Shown piece by piece: positions 45,332 to 54,519 of a stretch of DNA of 64,000 nucleotides (position 1 is the stretch's first letter; the number at the start of each line of letters is the position of its first letter). The translations under genes were made by a program, and so were the position numbers. Below the pieces are notes generated by a model that had not been told where the DNA came from, made no database searches, and was given only the letters and a program-made list of their open reading frames with translations. Origin of the DNA: Rhodospirillaceae bacterium (lineage in GTDB: Bacteria; Pseudomonadota; Alphaproteobacteria; Reyranellales; Reyranellaceae). The stretch lies in the NCBI GenBank assembly GCA_009772935.1, contig WOUR01000020.1, forward strand, positions 1 to 64,000, given 5' to 3'.

Positions 45332-46276
45332 GTGAAGTCGGATGATTGGGACCGCGTCCTCCCCTTCCAGCTGGACGCGCTCGGCGTGCGGGGCCGGCTG
45401 GTCCGGCTGGGTCCCGTCCTGGATGAAGTGATCGAACGCCACGGCTATCCCTTGGCCGTGGCGCGGCCACTGGCCGAGGCGATGGTGCTGTGCGCCACAC
45501 TTGCCACCTCGCTGAAATACGACGGCATCTTCACTCTGCAGATCAGCGGCGACGGACCGATCCGCCTGCTCGTCACCGACCTCACCAGCGACGGCGCCCT
45601 GCGCGGCTATGCGCAGTTCGATTCCTGGAAGCTCGCGATCGCGCTGGGCAGCGGCAACGAGGATGTTCCCGACGGCTACATCCCCAAGCTGTTCGGCCAG
45701 GGCCGCCTCACCTTCACCGTCGACCAGGGCCAATACACGGAACGCTACCAGGGCGTGGTGCCGCTCGAGGGTGCGACGCTGGCGGACTGCGCCCACACCT
45801 ATTTCCGCCAGTCCGAGCAGCTGCCGACCGGCATCAAGATCACGGCACGCCGCGACGACACGGACGGCCAGCACCGGTGGCACGCGGCCTCCCTCATGGT
45901 CCAGCAGATGCCCGAGTTCGATGCCGGCCGCGTCGACGTCGATGCCGAGCAGCGCGAGGACGACTGGCGCAAGGCCGTGATCCTGATGGCCTCCGCCACC
46001 GAGAAGGAAATGCTGGATCCGGCTCTCGCCGGCACCACCCTGCTGCACCGCCTGTTCCACCAGGAACAGCCCAGGGTCTTCGAGCGGCGATCCTTCGAAG
46101 CACGCTGCCGCTGCAGTCGAGAGCGGATCGACAACGTGCTGCGTTCGATTCGCCGCGAAGAACTCGGCGACCTGCGCGACAAGGCCGGCCGTGTCTCGGT
46201 GAAGTGCGAATTCTGCTCGACCGAATATGCCTACGACGACGGCGATCTCGACCGCCTCTACACCGCGGTCGTGTAG
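45332..46276 (+). CDS. hslO: Redox-regulated chaperonin Hsp33
   Basis: This 314-residue cytosolic holdase is activated by oxidation. The N-terminal domain ('FQLDALGVRGRLVRLG', 'SGDGPIRLLVTD') is standard, and the zinc redox switch is complete: C-x-C in 'EARCRCSRER' and C-x-x-C in 'VKCEFCSTEY' near the C-terminus. It starts at a GTG at 45332 just after GGGGCGGGAG; the upstream 90 codons of the track ORF are repeat-rich non-coding sequence. Proximity to argD-argF is common in alphaproteobacteria. Confidence 0.93.
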   Translation: MKSDDWDRVLPFQLDALGVRGRLVRLGPVLDEVIERHGYPLAVARPLAEAMVLCATLATSLKYDGIFTLQISGDGPIRLLVTDLTSDGALRGYAQFDSWKLAIALGSGNEDVPDGYIPKLFGQGRLTFTVDQGQYTERYQGVVPLEGATLADCAHTYFRQSEQLPTGIKITARRDDTDGQHRWHAASLMVQQMPEFDAGRVDVDAEQREDDWRKAVILMASATEKEMLDPALAGTTLLHRLFHQEQPRVFERRSFEARCRCSRERIDNVLRSIRREELGDLRDKAGRVSVKCEFCSTEYAYDDGDLDRLYTAVV

Positions 46277-46283
46277 GTCACGA

Positions 46284-46319
46284 CGCCGGGGACGGGCGTT
46301 CGAGCCCGTGTTCCCGGCG
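46284..46319. terminator. Bidirectional hairpin between hslO and the ABC importer operon
   Basis: CGCCGGG-ACGGGC pairs with GCCCGT-CCCGGCG, with a small asymmetric internal loop and a GTTCGA apex, in the 77-base gap between convergent genes. There is no clear U-tract, but position and stem stability suggest a shared transcription end. Confidence 0.55.
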
Positions 46320-46353
46320 AAGGACCATGGCGGATCGGGCGAGGCCGTCCGCG

Positions 46354-47616
46354 CTATTTCGGCAGCAGCGCCTGCACCTGCGTGACGGACCGCTTCAACG
46401 CCTCCTCCGGCGTGGCCTTGCCTGCCACGACCGATTCCATGACGTCGTAGATCACCTGGATCGCCTTGAGGCTGTTCTCGCCCGGGAAGCCGAGCCAGGC
46501 CGTCGTGCGTGCCCGTTGCGAGATGGCCGTGCGCATATTGGGATTGTTCGCGTAGTAGTTGCCCAGCAGTTCGGGCGTATCGATCGCGATCTGGTTCGAC
46601 GGCATGTAGCCGATATGGCGGACCATGATCGTCTGGCCGATCGGACCGGCCGCGAACTTGATGAACTCCCAGGCCGCGGCCTGTTTGGCCGGGTCCTTGG
46701 CGAGGATCATCATCGTCGCACCCCCCGAGACGATCTTCGAATCCGGCCGCGGGCTGGGGAACGGCGCGGTGCCCAGCTCGAAGCGGGAACCGATCTTGTT
46801 CGTAAAGCTGTTCACGCGCGCCGAAGACGACATGTAGAACCCGATCTGGCCGGCAATGAACGCCTGCGTCGCCTGTTCGTCGGTGAGGTTCGGCATGCCG
46901 CCCTCCTTCACCAGGTCGCGCAGGATCTCGAAGGTCTTGAGGCCCGCCGGCGTGTCGAAGCCCACCTTCTTGCCATCGGGCGACAGCATCTGGCCGTCGT
47001 TCGTGAACAGCAACTCCTGCCAGAGATAGTTGCCCGTCGTCGTCCACACCATGTAGGACCCATGGGTGTTGCTGGCGGCATCGGTGATCCTGCGCGCAAG
47101 CGCGAGCAGTTCGGGCCACGTCTTCGGCGGCTGGGCGGGATCGCCACCCGCCTTGCGCAGCAGGTCGGCGTTGAAATAGAGGATCGGCGTCGAGAGCGCG
47201 AACGGCATGCCGTAGAGCTTGCCGTTCACGAGGCCGGTCGAGATCATGCCCGGCACGTAGCCCTGCTTTTCCCAATCCGCTTCCTTCGCCACGAAGCCGT
47301 CGAGAGGAACCGCAAGTTTGCGGTCGACGAAGAGGTGCATGAGGTTGGTGCCGTTGAAGGCGATGTCCGGCATGCTGCCCGTCACGGCGCCGCGCAGCAC
47401 GGCACTCGCCGTCTCCTCGTAGGCCTTGGTCGGCGCGAGGAGCTTCACCTGGATGTCCGGCCGTTTCGCGGCGAACGCCTTCACGATCTCCTCGATCGGG
47501 GCCTGGTAGAGGTAGGGCTGCGGATAGAGCACGGTGATCTCGACCGCGCCGGCGCCGCGCATGCCCGCAAACCCGAACAGCAGCAGGGTGGACAAGAGAA
47601 AGAGCAGTCGTTTCAT
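46354..47616 (-). CDS. Sugar-type ABC transporter substrate-binding protein
   Basis: This 420-residue periplasmic protein has a signal peptide (RLLFLLSTLLLFGFAGMRGAGA). It belongs to the MalE/UgpB-like extracellular binding-protein family: 'MPFALSTPILYFNADLLRKAGGDP', '[15 protein letters not shown]' and the C-terminal 'VVAGKATPEEALKRSVTQVQALL'. It resembles UgpB in layout but is clearly diverged, so its ligand need not be glycerol phosphate. It is the last gene of an operon with its two permeases, an ATPase and a dioxygenase. Confidence 0.9.
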   Translation of the reverse strand: MKRLLFLLSTLLLFGFAGMRGAGAVEITVLYPQPYLYQAPIEEIVKAFAAKRPDIQVKLLAPTKAYEETASAVLRGAVTGSMPDIAFNGTNLMHLFVDRKLAVPLDGFVAKEADWEKQGYVPGMISTGLVNGKLYGMPFALSTPILYFNADLLRKAGGDPAQPPKTWPELLALARRITDAASNTHGSYMVWTTTGNYLWQELLFTNDGQMLSPDGKKVGFDTPAGLKTFEILRDLVKEGGMPNLTDEQATQAFIAGQIGFYMSSSARVNSFTNKIGSRFELGTAPFPSPRPDSKIVSGGATMMILAKDPAKQAAAWEFIKFAAGPIGQTIMVRHIGYMPSNQIAIDTPELLGNYYANNPNMRTAISQRARTTAWLGFPGENSLKAIQVIYDVMESVVAGKATPEEALKRSVTQVQALLPK

Positions 47617-47662
47617 CGAAGAACTCGCTGATTGTGAGGGAGGAACACGGGGACGGCCGGCG

Positions 47663-48490
47663 CTACTTCGAGCCCAGCCAGGTCATGCCATCGAGGAAGC
47701 GCCGCTGGGCCAGTGCGAACAGGACAAGCAGCGGCGCCGCGATCATCAGAGCGCCCGCCAGCAAGGGACCGTAGTCGGAACCGATCTCCTGGACCTGGAA
47801 CAGCATCACGCCGAAAGGCGGAGTGGCCTTGGCTCCGGACGTGACCACCACCGACGGCCACAGGAGGTCGTTCCAGTGCGCCACGAGCGAGATGATGACG
47901 AGTGCGCCGATGGCGGGCGAGATCATCGGCACGAGCAGCCGCACCAGGATTTCGCCCTCGCCCAGGCCGTCGAGCCGCGCCGCCTCGATCATCTCGTCGG
48001 GAACCCGGAGGAACGCCTGCCGCAGCAGGAAGATCCCGAGCGGTGAGATCGTCCACGGCAGGATGAGGCCGGCATAGGTGTCGATCAGCCCGGCCCCTGC
48101 CGCCATGATGAAGAGCGGCAGCGCCAGCGCCGCCGGAGGAACCACCAGCGCCACCAGGACCGCGAGCCAGATCAGGCCAAGGCCCGGGACGCGGGCCTTG
48201 GCCAGCACATAGGCAGCGGGAATCGCGACCAGAAGCTGGCACACGATGATCGCAACACAGACGAAGACTCCGTTCGCCAGGAAGTGCAGCAACGGCGAGG
48301 CCGTGAGCGCGCGCGCATAGTTCTCGAAGCCGATCCAGCGGCTGGGGAGGAGACGAAACGTCGGCGAGAACACATCCTCCGCAGGCAGCAAGGAAATCCG
48401 GATCGCCCAGAGCAGCGGCGAGAGCACCAGAACGGCGCCACTGACCAGCACGACATGCCGCGCCAGTCCCGCGAAACGGGCCCGGTTCAT
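47663..48490 (-). CDS. ABC transporter permease (MalG/UgpE-type)
   Basis: This protein has about 275 residues and roughly six hydrophobic helices. The ATG at 48490 overlaps the stop of the upstream permease (ATGA); the longer track ORF is shadow. The EAA loop reads 'EAARLDGLGEGEILVRLLVP'. It partners the preceding MalF-type permease in a second importer of this window. Confidence 0.9.
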   Translation of the reverse strand: MNRARFAGLARHVVLVSGAVLVLSPLLWAIRISLLPAEDVFSPTFRLLPSRWIGFENYARALTASPLLHFLANGVFVCVAIIVCQLLVAIPAAYVLAKARVPGLGLIWLAVLVALVVPPAALALPLFIMAAGAGLIDTYAGLILPWTISPLGIFLLRQAFLRVPDEMIEAARLDGLGEGEILVRLLVPMISPAIGALVIISLVAHWNDLLWPSVVVTSGAKATPPFGVMLFQVQEIGSDYGPLLAGALMIAAPLLVLFALAQRRFLDGMTWLGSK

Positions 48491-49386
48491 CGGGAGCGCC
48501 CTGCGCGCGTTGCGTAGAGCTGGATCAAGCTCAGCACCAGGACCACCGCGATGAAGAGGATCGTGGCCGCTGCGGCCAGGTTCGTTCGGAAGAGCGAGAA
48601 GGCTTCCTGGTAGATGAAGTACAGCGCGACCAGCGTCGCCTTCTCCGGGCCGCCGCGCGTGATGATCGCGACCGTGTCGAACACGCGCAGCGCGTGGATC
48701 GAGCTGAAGACGAGGACAAAGACCGTAATCGGTGCGAGATGCGGCAGGGTCACGTGCCACAGCCGGTCGACGACCGACCCACGCCCGTCGAGTGCCATCG
48801 CCTCGACCAGCTCGCGCGGCACGGTCTTGAGCCCCGCCAGGAAGAACAGCATTGCAAATCCCGCCTCGCTCCAGATGCCGATCATCGCCAGGGTCGGCAG
48901 CGCGGCTTGTGGGTCCTGCAACCAGTTCCCGGGCGCGAAGCCCAGCAGGCGCAGCAGCTGCGGCACGGCGCCCACCGAAGGGCTGAGCAGCATCTGCCAG
49001 GCGACCGACATCGCCGCGAGTGTCGCCACCGACGGCAGGAAGAAGATCATGCGATAGAGGGCCTGCCCGCGACCGCACTCGGCGATCAGCAGCGCCACGG
49101 CGAGACCCACCAGGGTCGTGACCGGCACCACCGCACCGACATAGCGGGCGGTATTCCAGACCGCGATCTTGAAGTCGTGATCCTCGAGCAACGCGCGGAA
49201 GGTCTCGAGACCCACGAACCGGGGCGGACCGCCACCGAGATGCCAGTCGGTGAAGGCCGTGGCGGCCACGAGCACCAGAGGTACCAGGATCATCACGACC
49301 AGCAGCAGAACCGCCGGCGCCAGCATAAGATAGGGACCGACGACGGCCTCCCGCCAACGCGGAAACGACGCCTCAGCCACGAGCAT
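48487..49386 (-). CDS. ABC transporter permease (MalF/UgpA-type)
   Basis: This protein of about 299 residues starts at the ATG at 49386 (MLVAEASFPRWREAVVGPYL), inside the last codons of the ATPase gene, which implies tight coupling. About six helices are visible, with the EAA loop 'EAMALDGRGSVVDRLWHVTLP'. The track extension to 49662 is antisense-like shadow of the ATPase gene and is rejected. Confidence 0.9.
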   Translation of the reverse strand: MLVAEASFPRWREAVVGPYLMLAPAVLLLVVMILVPLVLVAATAFTDWHLGGGPPRFVGLETFRALLEDHDFKIAVWNTARYVGAVVPVTTLVGLAVALLIAECGRGQALYRMIFFLPSVATLAAMSVAWQMLLSPSVGAVPQLLRLLGFAPGNWLQDPQAALPTLAMIGIWSEAGFAMLFFLAGLKTVPRELVEAMALDGRGSVVDRLWHVTLPHLAPITVFVLVFSSIHALRVFDTVAIITRGGPEKATLVALYFIYQEAFSLFRTNLAAAATILFIAVVLVLSLIQLYATRAGRSR

Positions 49387-50530
49387 AGGCCGCCATCGCG
49401 ACGGGAAGCCCGGCAAGCCGCGAGCCGTCCTCGGAAAAGTAGAGAGCATCGTCAGCCGAGATCGCAGCCCGGACTTCGTCGCCGGGCCGGAACGCGAGCG
49501 CCCGACCGGCGCGGGCAACGAGAAGGGTTTGCCTGCCATCCCGGCCAGCGAGATGGACGAGCCCGTCATGTCCGTGATCCTCGATCCGCGCGACCCGCAA
49601 CAAAGGTCTGCTGTCGTCCTGGCCCGCGGCGATCCGCACATTCTCGGGTCGAACCGCCACACTCACCTTCTGGCCGGTCGTGGTGCCGACGCGCGCATCG
49701 AAAGCGAAGCCGCCGGCCAGCACGCGACCCGACGCGTCGGCCACGCCGTCCAGGACATTGATCGTCGGCGTGCCGACGAAGCGTGCGACCGCGAGGGCGA
49801 CGGGATCGCGATAGATTTCCGCCGGCGTGCCGAACTGGGCCACCCGGCCTCCGAGCATCACCGCAACGCGGTCGGAAATCGCCAGCGCCTCGCCCTGATC
49901 GTGTGTGACGAAGACGCAGGCGACCCCGAAGGCCCGCTGGATCTGCACGATCTCGTCGCGCGCCTGCACCCGAACCTTGGCATCGAGGCTGGAGAGCGGC
50001 TCGTCGAGCAGCAGCAACCGGCTGTCGCGCACAAGGGCACGACCGATTGCAACGCGCTGCCGTTGCCCGCCGGACAACCGTGCGGGCACACGGTCGATCA
50101 CGCCTTCGATGTCGAGACGGCCAGCGATGTCGTCGACTGCGCCGTCGATCTCGCGCTCGATCGACCGCACCGATGGCGAGAGCCGCAACGGGCCGAGCAT
50201 CCGTTGCAGCCGGGTCAACCGGCGGGCGCGCAGCGGCAGGGCGATGTTCTGCCGGCCGGTGAGATGCGGATAAAGAGCCAGCGACTGGAAAACCATCGCC
50301 ACGTTGCGGGCGCCCGGCGGCAGGCTGGAGACGTCGCGCGACCCGATCTGAATCATGCCGCGGTCGGCGCGCTCCAGGCCGGCCACGATCCGCAGCAGGG
50401 TCGACTTTCCGCAGCCCGAGGGGCCGAGCAGGCTCACGATCTCCCCTTCTGCAACGGTAAGATCGATATCCGCCAGCACGGCCCCTGAGCCGAACGACTT
50501 GAAGACGCCTCGTACGCTGAGAGCCGGCAC
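49373..50530 (-). CDS. ABC transporter ATP-binding protein (MalK/UgpC-type)
   Basis: This 385-residue ATPase has Walker A '[11 protein letters not shown]', signature '[15 protein letters not shown]', Walker B 'LLLLDEPLSSLDAKV', switch 'THDQGEAL' and a C-terminal TOBE-like domain. It starts at a GTG at 50530. About 25 extra residues (LTRLQRMLGPLRLSPSVRS region) lie between the Q-loop and the signature, making it somewhat longer than UgpC of this window. It energises the permease pair encoded just downstream. Confidence 0.9.
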   Translation of the reverse strand: MPALSVRGVFKSFGSGAVLADIDLTVAEGEIVSLLGPSGCGKSTLLRIVAGLERADRGMIQIGSRDVSSLPPGARNVAMVFQSLALYPHLTGRQNIALPLRARRLTRLQRMLGPLRLSPSVRSIEREIDGAVDDIAGRLDIEGVIDRVPARLSGGQRQRVAIGRALVRDSRLLLLDEPLSSLDAKVRVQARDEIVQIQRAFGVACVFVTHDQGEALAISDRVAVMLGGRVAQFGTPAEIYRDPVALAVARFVGTPTINVLDGVADASGRVLAGGFAFDARVGTTTGQKVSVAVRPENVRIAAGQDDSRPLLRVARIEDHGHDGLVHLAGRDGRQTLLVARAGRALAFRPGDEVRAAISADDALYFSEDGSRLAGLPVAMAAYARG

Positions 50531-50554
50531 GCTACCCCCGAAACAATCGCCTGT

Positions 50555-51655
50555 TCACGCGAAGGCTGGCGTCAGCGGTTCCATCGGAATGGTGAGCGCC
50601 TTGCGGTTGGGAATGTTGACGCCGCCCCGCACCGTGCCGCGCTCGATATGGACCCAGCGCTCGGCGATCGCGGGATGCAGCTCGCGCCCGTCGGGCAGCG
50701 AGATCCAGATGCGCATCAGGTGGCGCTTCTTCGCGGGATCGGGCCCGTCCTCGAACGCGGTGCGCGAATGGAACACGACATGGTTGTGCACGAACTGGAA
50801 ATCACCGGCCTCGAACGGAATCTTCGCCGAGAAAGCCGGGTCGGCGCAGATCGAGAAGAACAGCTCGACCGCCTGCCACTGCTGGTCGGTCATGGGCGGC
50901 GCGTCGGTGAAGCGGCGTGCTGATTTCAGGTACTCGAGCAGAGGCGCGTAGCCGGTGAAGGTGCCGTCCCGCCACATGAACACCGGAATGCGCATCCAGG
51001 GGAACTTGCCTTCCGGCACCTCGCCCCGGCGATCGACAGTAACCGGCTGATAGAGCGCGCGGCAGAGATCCGGAGCCCGCCGCATCATCTCGTCGTGCAC
51101 GGCGATGCCGCTGACCAGAGCGCTCTCGCCCCCCGCCATCGCGGTATGCAGGCAGCACAGGCCGACCACGTCGCAGGAGTCCGAATGAAACGACAGGCCG
51201 GCCGAAGTCTGGGTCAGGCGCTTGTTGTAGTCGTCGACCTTCGTCCCGATGTCGATCACATGACCGATCATGTGCCCGTTGCGGTTCTGCGGAACGACGT
51301 CGCCGAGATGCGAGGCCAATCCCCAGTACATGCGCATGATCGTGTCGCGATCGTACTTGTGCACCGGCAGGCCACGCAGATAGCCGAAGCCGTAGCGATC
51401 CATGATGTCGGCACGCAGGGTGGCGATCTTTGCGGCCAGGGTCGACAGAGGGAAGTGCTCGCGGCGCAGATCCAGGATGTCGCCGACGACGGTCCCGGAG
51501 TGAGTGGCGGCCGCTTCCAACTCTTCCACCTCGGCGTCGGTGAGGCGGTGGATCCACGACGTGTCCGCAGCGAGATCGGCGCTCTTCCAAGCCAGCCGGC
51601 CGCCGATGGGACCAGGCGCCGGGTCGAGCCCGGGCGTGCTGTTCGGTTGGTTCAA
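50555..51655 (-). CDS. TauD/TfdA-family Fe(II)/2-oxoglutarate-dependent dioxygenase
   Basis: This 366-residue cytosolic enzyme has the iron facial triad start in 'LSFHSDSCDVV' (H-x-D) and the distal His region 'FVHNHVVFHSRTAFED', with 'KRHLMRIWISLPDG' supplying the 2-oxoglutarate Arg. Family members hydroxylate small substrates such as sulfonates, carnitine precursors or aryloxyacids; the exact substrate is unknown. It is encoded 24 bases ahead of the ABC ATPase gene on the same strand, so the importer probably delivers its substrate. Confidence 0.85.
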   Translation of the reverse strand: MNQPNSTPGLDPAPGPIGGRLAWKSADLAADTSWIHRLTDAEVEELEAAATHSGTVVGDILDLRREHFPLSTLAAKIATLRADIMDRYGFGYLRGLPVHKYDRDTIMRMYWGLASHLGDVVPQNRNGHMIGHVIDIGTKVDDYNKRLTQTSAGLSFHSDSCDVVGLCCLHTAMAGGESALVSGIAVHDEMMRRAPDLCRALYQPVTVDRRGEVPEGKFPWMRIPVFMWRDGTFTGYAPLLEYLKSARRFTDAPPMTDQQWQAVELFFSICADPAFSAKIPFEAGDFQFVHNHVVFHSRTAFEDGPDPAKKRHLMRIWISLPDGRELHPAIAERWVHIERGTVRGGVNIPNRKALTIPMEPLTPAFA

Positions 51656-51754
51656 GACCTCGCCTCCATGCGCGTTAAACGTCGATGCACAGAGACTAAA
51701 GGGCGGAGAATAAGCTTTGATAACAAAGCCAGAGGCCTTGCTTATCGCAAGGTA

Positions 51755-52717
51755 TCACCGCTTCTTATTCGGACACGAACATGCGAGGCGTTGCTGCTGG
51801 GACTCCGCTGACGCACGGATCTCGGCCAAGAGGGTCCGCAGCCCGGAGTCGAGTACCTTGTCGGTGCGCAATATCAACGAAAGGCGGCGGCGCACCGGCT
51901 GCGCGAGACGGCGGCGGACGATCGTATCGGGCATCGATCTCGTTGCCAGATCGGGAATCAGCGACACGCCGAGGCCGGCGCCCACCAGCACCTTGATGGC
52001 CTCGATGCTGCCCAGCTCCATGGCGGGGATGGGGCTCACGCCCCCCGCCCGAAACCAGCCGTTGACGATATCGCGCGTGCGACCAGCCGGGTCGAACAGG
52101 ATCAGCGGCAGGTGCGAGAAGTCCTGCGGCCGCAACAGGTCGGGAAGCTGATGTTCCAGTCGCTTCGGCAGAATGGCGACCAGCCCCTCGTCGAATACAT
52201 GCTCCAGGTGGACCGCAGGATTCGACCTGAGCTCGTCCGCGGTCACCAACCCGACATCGATGGCGCCCTCCTCGACGCCGGAGACGATATCGGACGTGTT
52301 GCCCGTCACCACGACCAGCTGCAGGTTCGGCATTGACGCCTGCGCGCGGGCAAGCGGTTCGGGCAGGAAATGAATGCAGGCGGTAGCGCCCGTACCCAGG
52401 CGAACCAGCCCCGTATCGGCTTCGCGGAACGGGGCGATGGCCGGCTCGACCTGATCGAGCGCGGCAAAGGCGCGTCGCACCGGCTGGATCATCGCGCGCC
52501 CGGCCGGTGTCGGCAGCATGCGGATACCCACCCGTTCGATCAGGCGAACGCGCAGCACCGTCTCCAGCTCCTGAAGCTGCTGACTGACGGCCGGCTGCGT
52601 GACGCCAAGGTTCCGCGCCGCCATCGAGGCGCTGCCATTCTCGGCGGTGAGCAGGAAGGCGCGCAGTTGGCGCAGGGTGACGGCGGCCCTGGCTCCGCTT
52701 CTCGGTCTGATCGCCAC
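51755..52717 (-). CDS. LysR-family transcriptional regulator
   Basis: This 320-residue protein has an N-terminal winged helix-turn-helix ('LRQLRAFLLTAENGSASMAARNLGVTQPAVSQQLQELE') and a C-terminal LysR effector-binding domain ('LQLVVVTGNTSDIVSGVEEGAIDVGLV'). It lies 99 bases upstream of the dioxygenase on the same strand, so it is the likely local regulator of the dioxygenase-importer operon. Confidence 0.92.
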   Translation of the reverse strand: MAIRPRSGARAAVTLRQLRAFLLTAENGSASMAARNLGVTQPAVSQQLQELETVLRVRLIERVGIRMLPTPAGRAMIQPVRRAFAALDQVEPAIAPFREADTGLVRLGTGATACIHFLPEPLARAQASMPNLQLVVVTGNTSDIVSGVEEGAIDVGLVTADELRSNPAVHLEHVFDEGLVAILPKRLEHQLPDLLRPQDFSHLPLILFDPAGRTRDIVNGWFRAGGVSPIPAMELGSIEAIKVLVGAGLGVSLIPDLATRSMPDTIVRRRLAQPVRRRLSLILRTDKVLDSGLRTLLAEIRASAESQQQRLACSCPNKKR

Positions 52718-52846
52718 GATCGGGGCTCGTTCGCTCGCAGCTTCGGGTGCGTGCAGTTGCGGGCCAATCCCGCGATGATCATAAGTTCAATTGAAGCACA
52801 GGCCCGAGAAGGTCTTATGACGTCCGCGCAACGGAACGAATCCGGG

Positions 52847-53284
52847 TTACAGTACGGTGGCTGAGGCCGACGCTCTCAGATGGACGTAGGCGAGATAGTT
52901 CGCCTCATGCCACTTCATGGTGAATCTCCCAGCCAGCCCGTCCAGCACGTCCCTTGACGCCGCGGCTCTGGTTTCGGCGAGGAATCCACCGAGCTGACGT
53001 TCATCCATGACGTCGATGCCTGAAAGTCGCGACTGGCACTTCGCGATGGCTTCCAAGGCCACCTTCTTCTGCGCCAGCGACCAGCCCTGTATTGATTCCA
53101 GTTCGGGACGCCGCCCGCTCCTCGTCCGCAAGAACGATCCGAGCATGCGATCCAATGGCGCCGGTGCGGCTTCCCTGTCGTCCAGGGCGTCCTCGCCATC
53201 GTCGACGATGTAGAATTGCCGGCCGCCGATCACCAGCTCCCGGCCAAGCCATCGTCGGACAATGGATGCCAACCGCGCGATCAT
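52847..53284 (-). CDS. Hypothetical protein, 145 residues
   Basis: I do not recognise a family. The protein begins MIARLASIVRRWLGRELVIGG, has a mid-region rich in charged residues ('GEDALDDREAAPAPLDRML') and helical C-terminal half ('LAQKKVALEAIAKCQSRLSG'). There is no signal peptide or membrane helix. Codon usage looks like that of neighbouring genes, and no domain-bearing gene competes for the locus, so it is probably real. Confidence 0.5.
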   Translation of the reverse strand: MIARLASIVRRWLGRELVIGGRQFYIVDDGEDALDDREAAPAPLDRMLGSFLRTRSGRRPELESIQGWSLAQKKVALEAIAKCQSRLSGIDVMDERQLGGFLAETRAAASRDVLDGLAGRFTMKWHEANYLAYVHLRASASATVL

Positions 53285-53388
53285 TGCCGGACGCTAGACC
53301 ACTCACGTTTCACCGCGATGATCGTCGGAGCGACGGCGCCCTATGGGTTCTATAAGTAAGACTGATTGATCGATCTCGCGCCAGGCCG

Positions 53389-54519
53389 CTAGCCGTGCGG
53401 CACCAGCACCTGCCGCACGGTGGCGACATCCTGCAGGCGGTCGAAGCCTACATTCAGTTCATCGAAGCCGATGCGCTGGCTGACCATGCGGTCGACCGGC
53501 AGCTTGCCCTGCTGGTAGAGCGCAATGAAGCGCGGGATGTCGCGCACGGGCACGCAGCTTCCCATGTAGGAGCCCTTGATGGTCTTCTCTTCGCTCACCA
53601 GCCCGCTCTGCTTGAACGAGAAGTCGGCCTGGATGGGCGAGAGGCCTGCGGTCACCGTCGTGCCGCCCCAGCGCGTCACGAGATAGGCCGTCTCCATTGC
53701 CTTGATGGTGCCGGCGAGGTCGAAGGCATAGTCGACACCGCCATTGGTGAGATCGCGCACCTGCGTGACATGGTCGACGTCCTTGGCATTTACCGTGTCC
53801 GTCGCGCCGAGCTGACGCGCAAGGCCGAGCTTTTCATCAGACAGATCGATGGCCACGATGCGGCCCGCGCCCGCGAGCACCGCGCCCATCAGGCCGCTAA
53901 GGCCCACGCCGCCCAGGCCGACGATGGCCACCGAACTGCCCGGCTCGATCTTGCCGGTGTTCACGACCGCGCCCACGCCCGTGACGACGGCGCAGCCGAA
54001 CAACGCCGCCACGTCGAGCGGCAGGCTGCGGTCGATCACCACGATCGAGCCGCGGTCGACCACGGCATATTCGGCGTAGCAGGAGACGCCAGAGTGATGG
54101 TTCACCGGCCTGCCGTCCATGTGCAGGCGGTGATGGCCCGAGAGGAGCTGGCCGGCGGCGCGCGGGCTGATCGAGCGCTCGCAGATATAGGGACGGCCTT
54201 CGAGGCAATGGCGGCAGCGGCCGCAGCTCACGTTGAAGGTGAAGCAGACATGGTCACCCACCTTCACGTCGTGCACGCCCGCGCCGACCTCGACGATCTC
54301 GCCCGAGCCTTCATGGCCCAGCACGATCGGCACGGGGCGCGGCCGGTCGCCGTTGATCAGCGACAGGTCGGAGTGGCAGAGACCACCACCGCCCACCTTG
54401 ACTAGGACCTCGCCCTCACCCGGCGGATCGAGGTCGACCTCGACCACATGGATAGGCTTGGACTTCGCGAACGGGCGGGGCGCACCGCAGACCGTGAGAA
54501 CGCCGGCTTTCATTTTCAT
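53389..54519 (-). CDS. Zinc-dependent alcohol dehydrogenase (MDR superfamily, class III-like)
   Basis: This protein has 376 residues. Catalytic zinc ligands are in 'GGGLCHSDL', 'VLGHEGSGEI' and 'ALFGCAVVTG'; the four structural-zinc cysteines are in 'CGRCRHCLEGRPYIC'. The cofactor loop is 'IVGLGGVGLSGL', with Asp in 'IDLSDEK' favouring NAD+. The upstream ATG at 54519 overlaps the SDR stop; a second ATG two codons later is possible. With the coupled SDR it forms a two-enzyme redox unit on an unknown alcohol. Confidence 0.88.
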   Translation of the reverse strand: MKMKAGVLTVCGAPRPFAKSKPIHVVEVDLDPPGEGEVLVKVGGGGLCHSDLSLINGDRPRPVPIVLGHEGSGEIVEVGAGVHDVKVGDHVCFTFNVSCGRCRHCLEGRPYICERSISPRAAGQLLSGHHRLHMDGRPVNHHSGVSCYAEYAVVDRGSIVVIDRSLPLDVAALFGCAVVTGVGAVVNTGKIEPGSSVAIVGLGGVGLSGLMGAVLAGAGRIVAIDLSDEKLGLARQLGATDTVNAKDVDHVTQVRDLTNGGVDYAFDLAGTIKAMETAYLVTRWGGTTVTAGLSPIQADFSFKQSGLVSEEKTIKGSYMGSCVPVRDIPRFIALYQQGKLPVDRMVSQRIGFDELNVGFDRLQDVATVRQVLVPHG

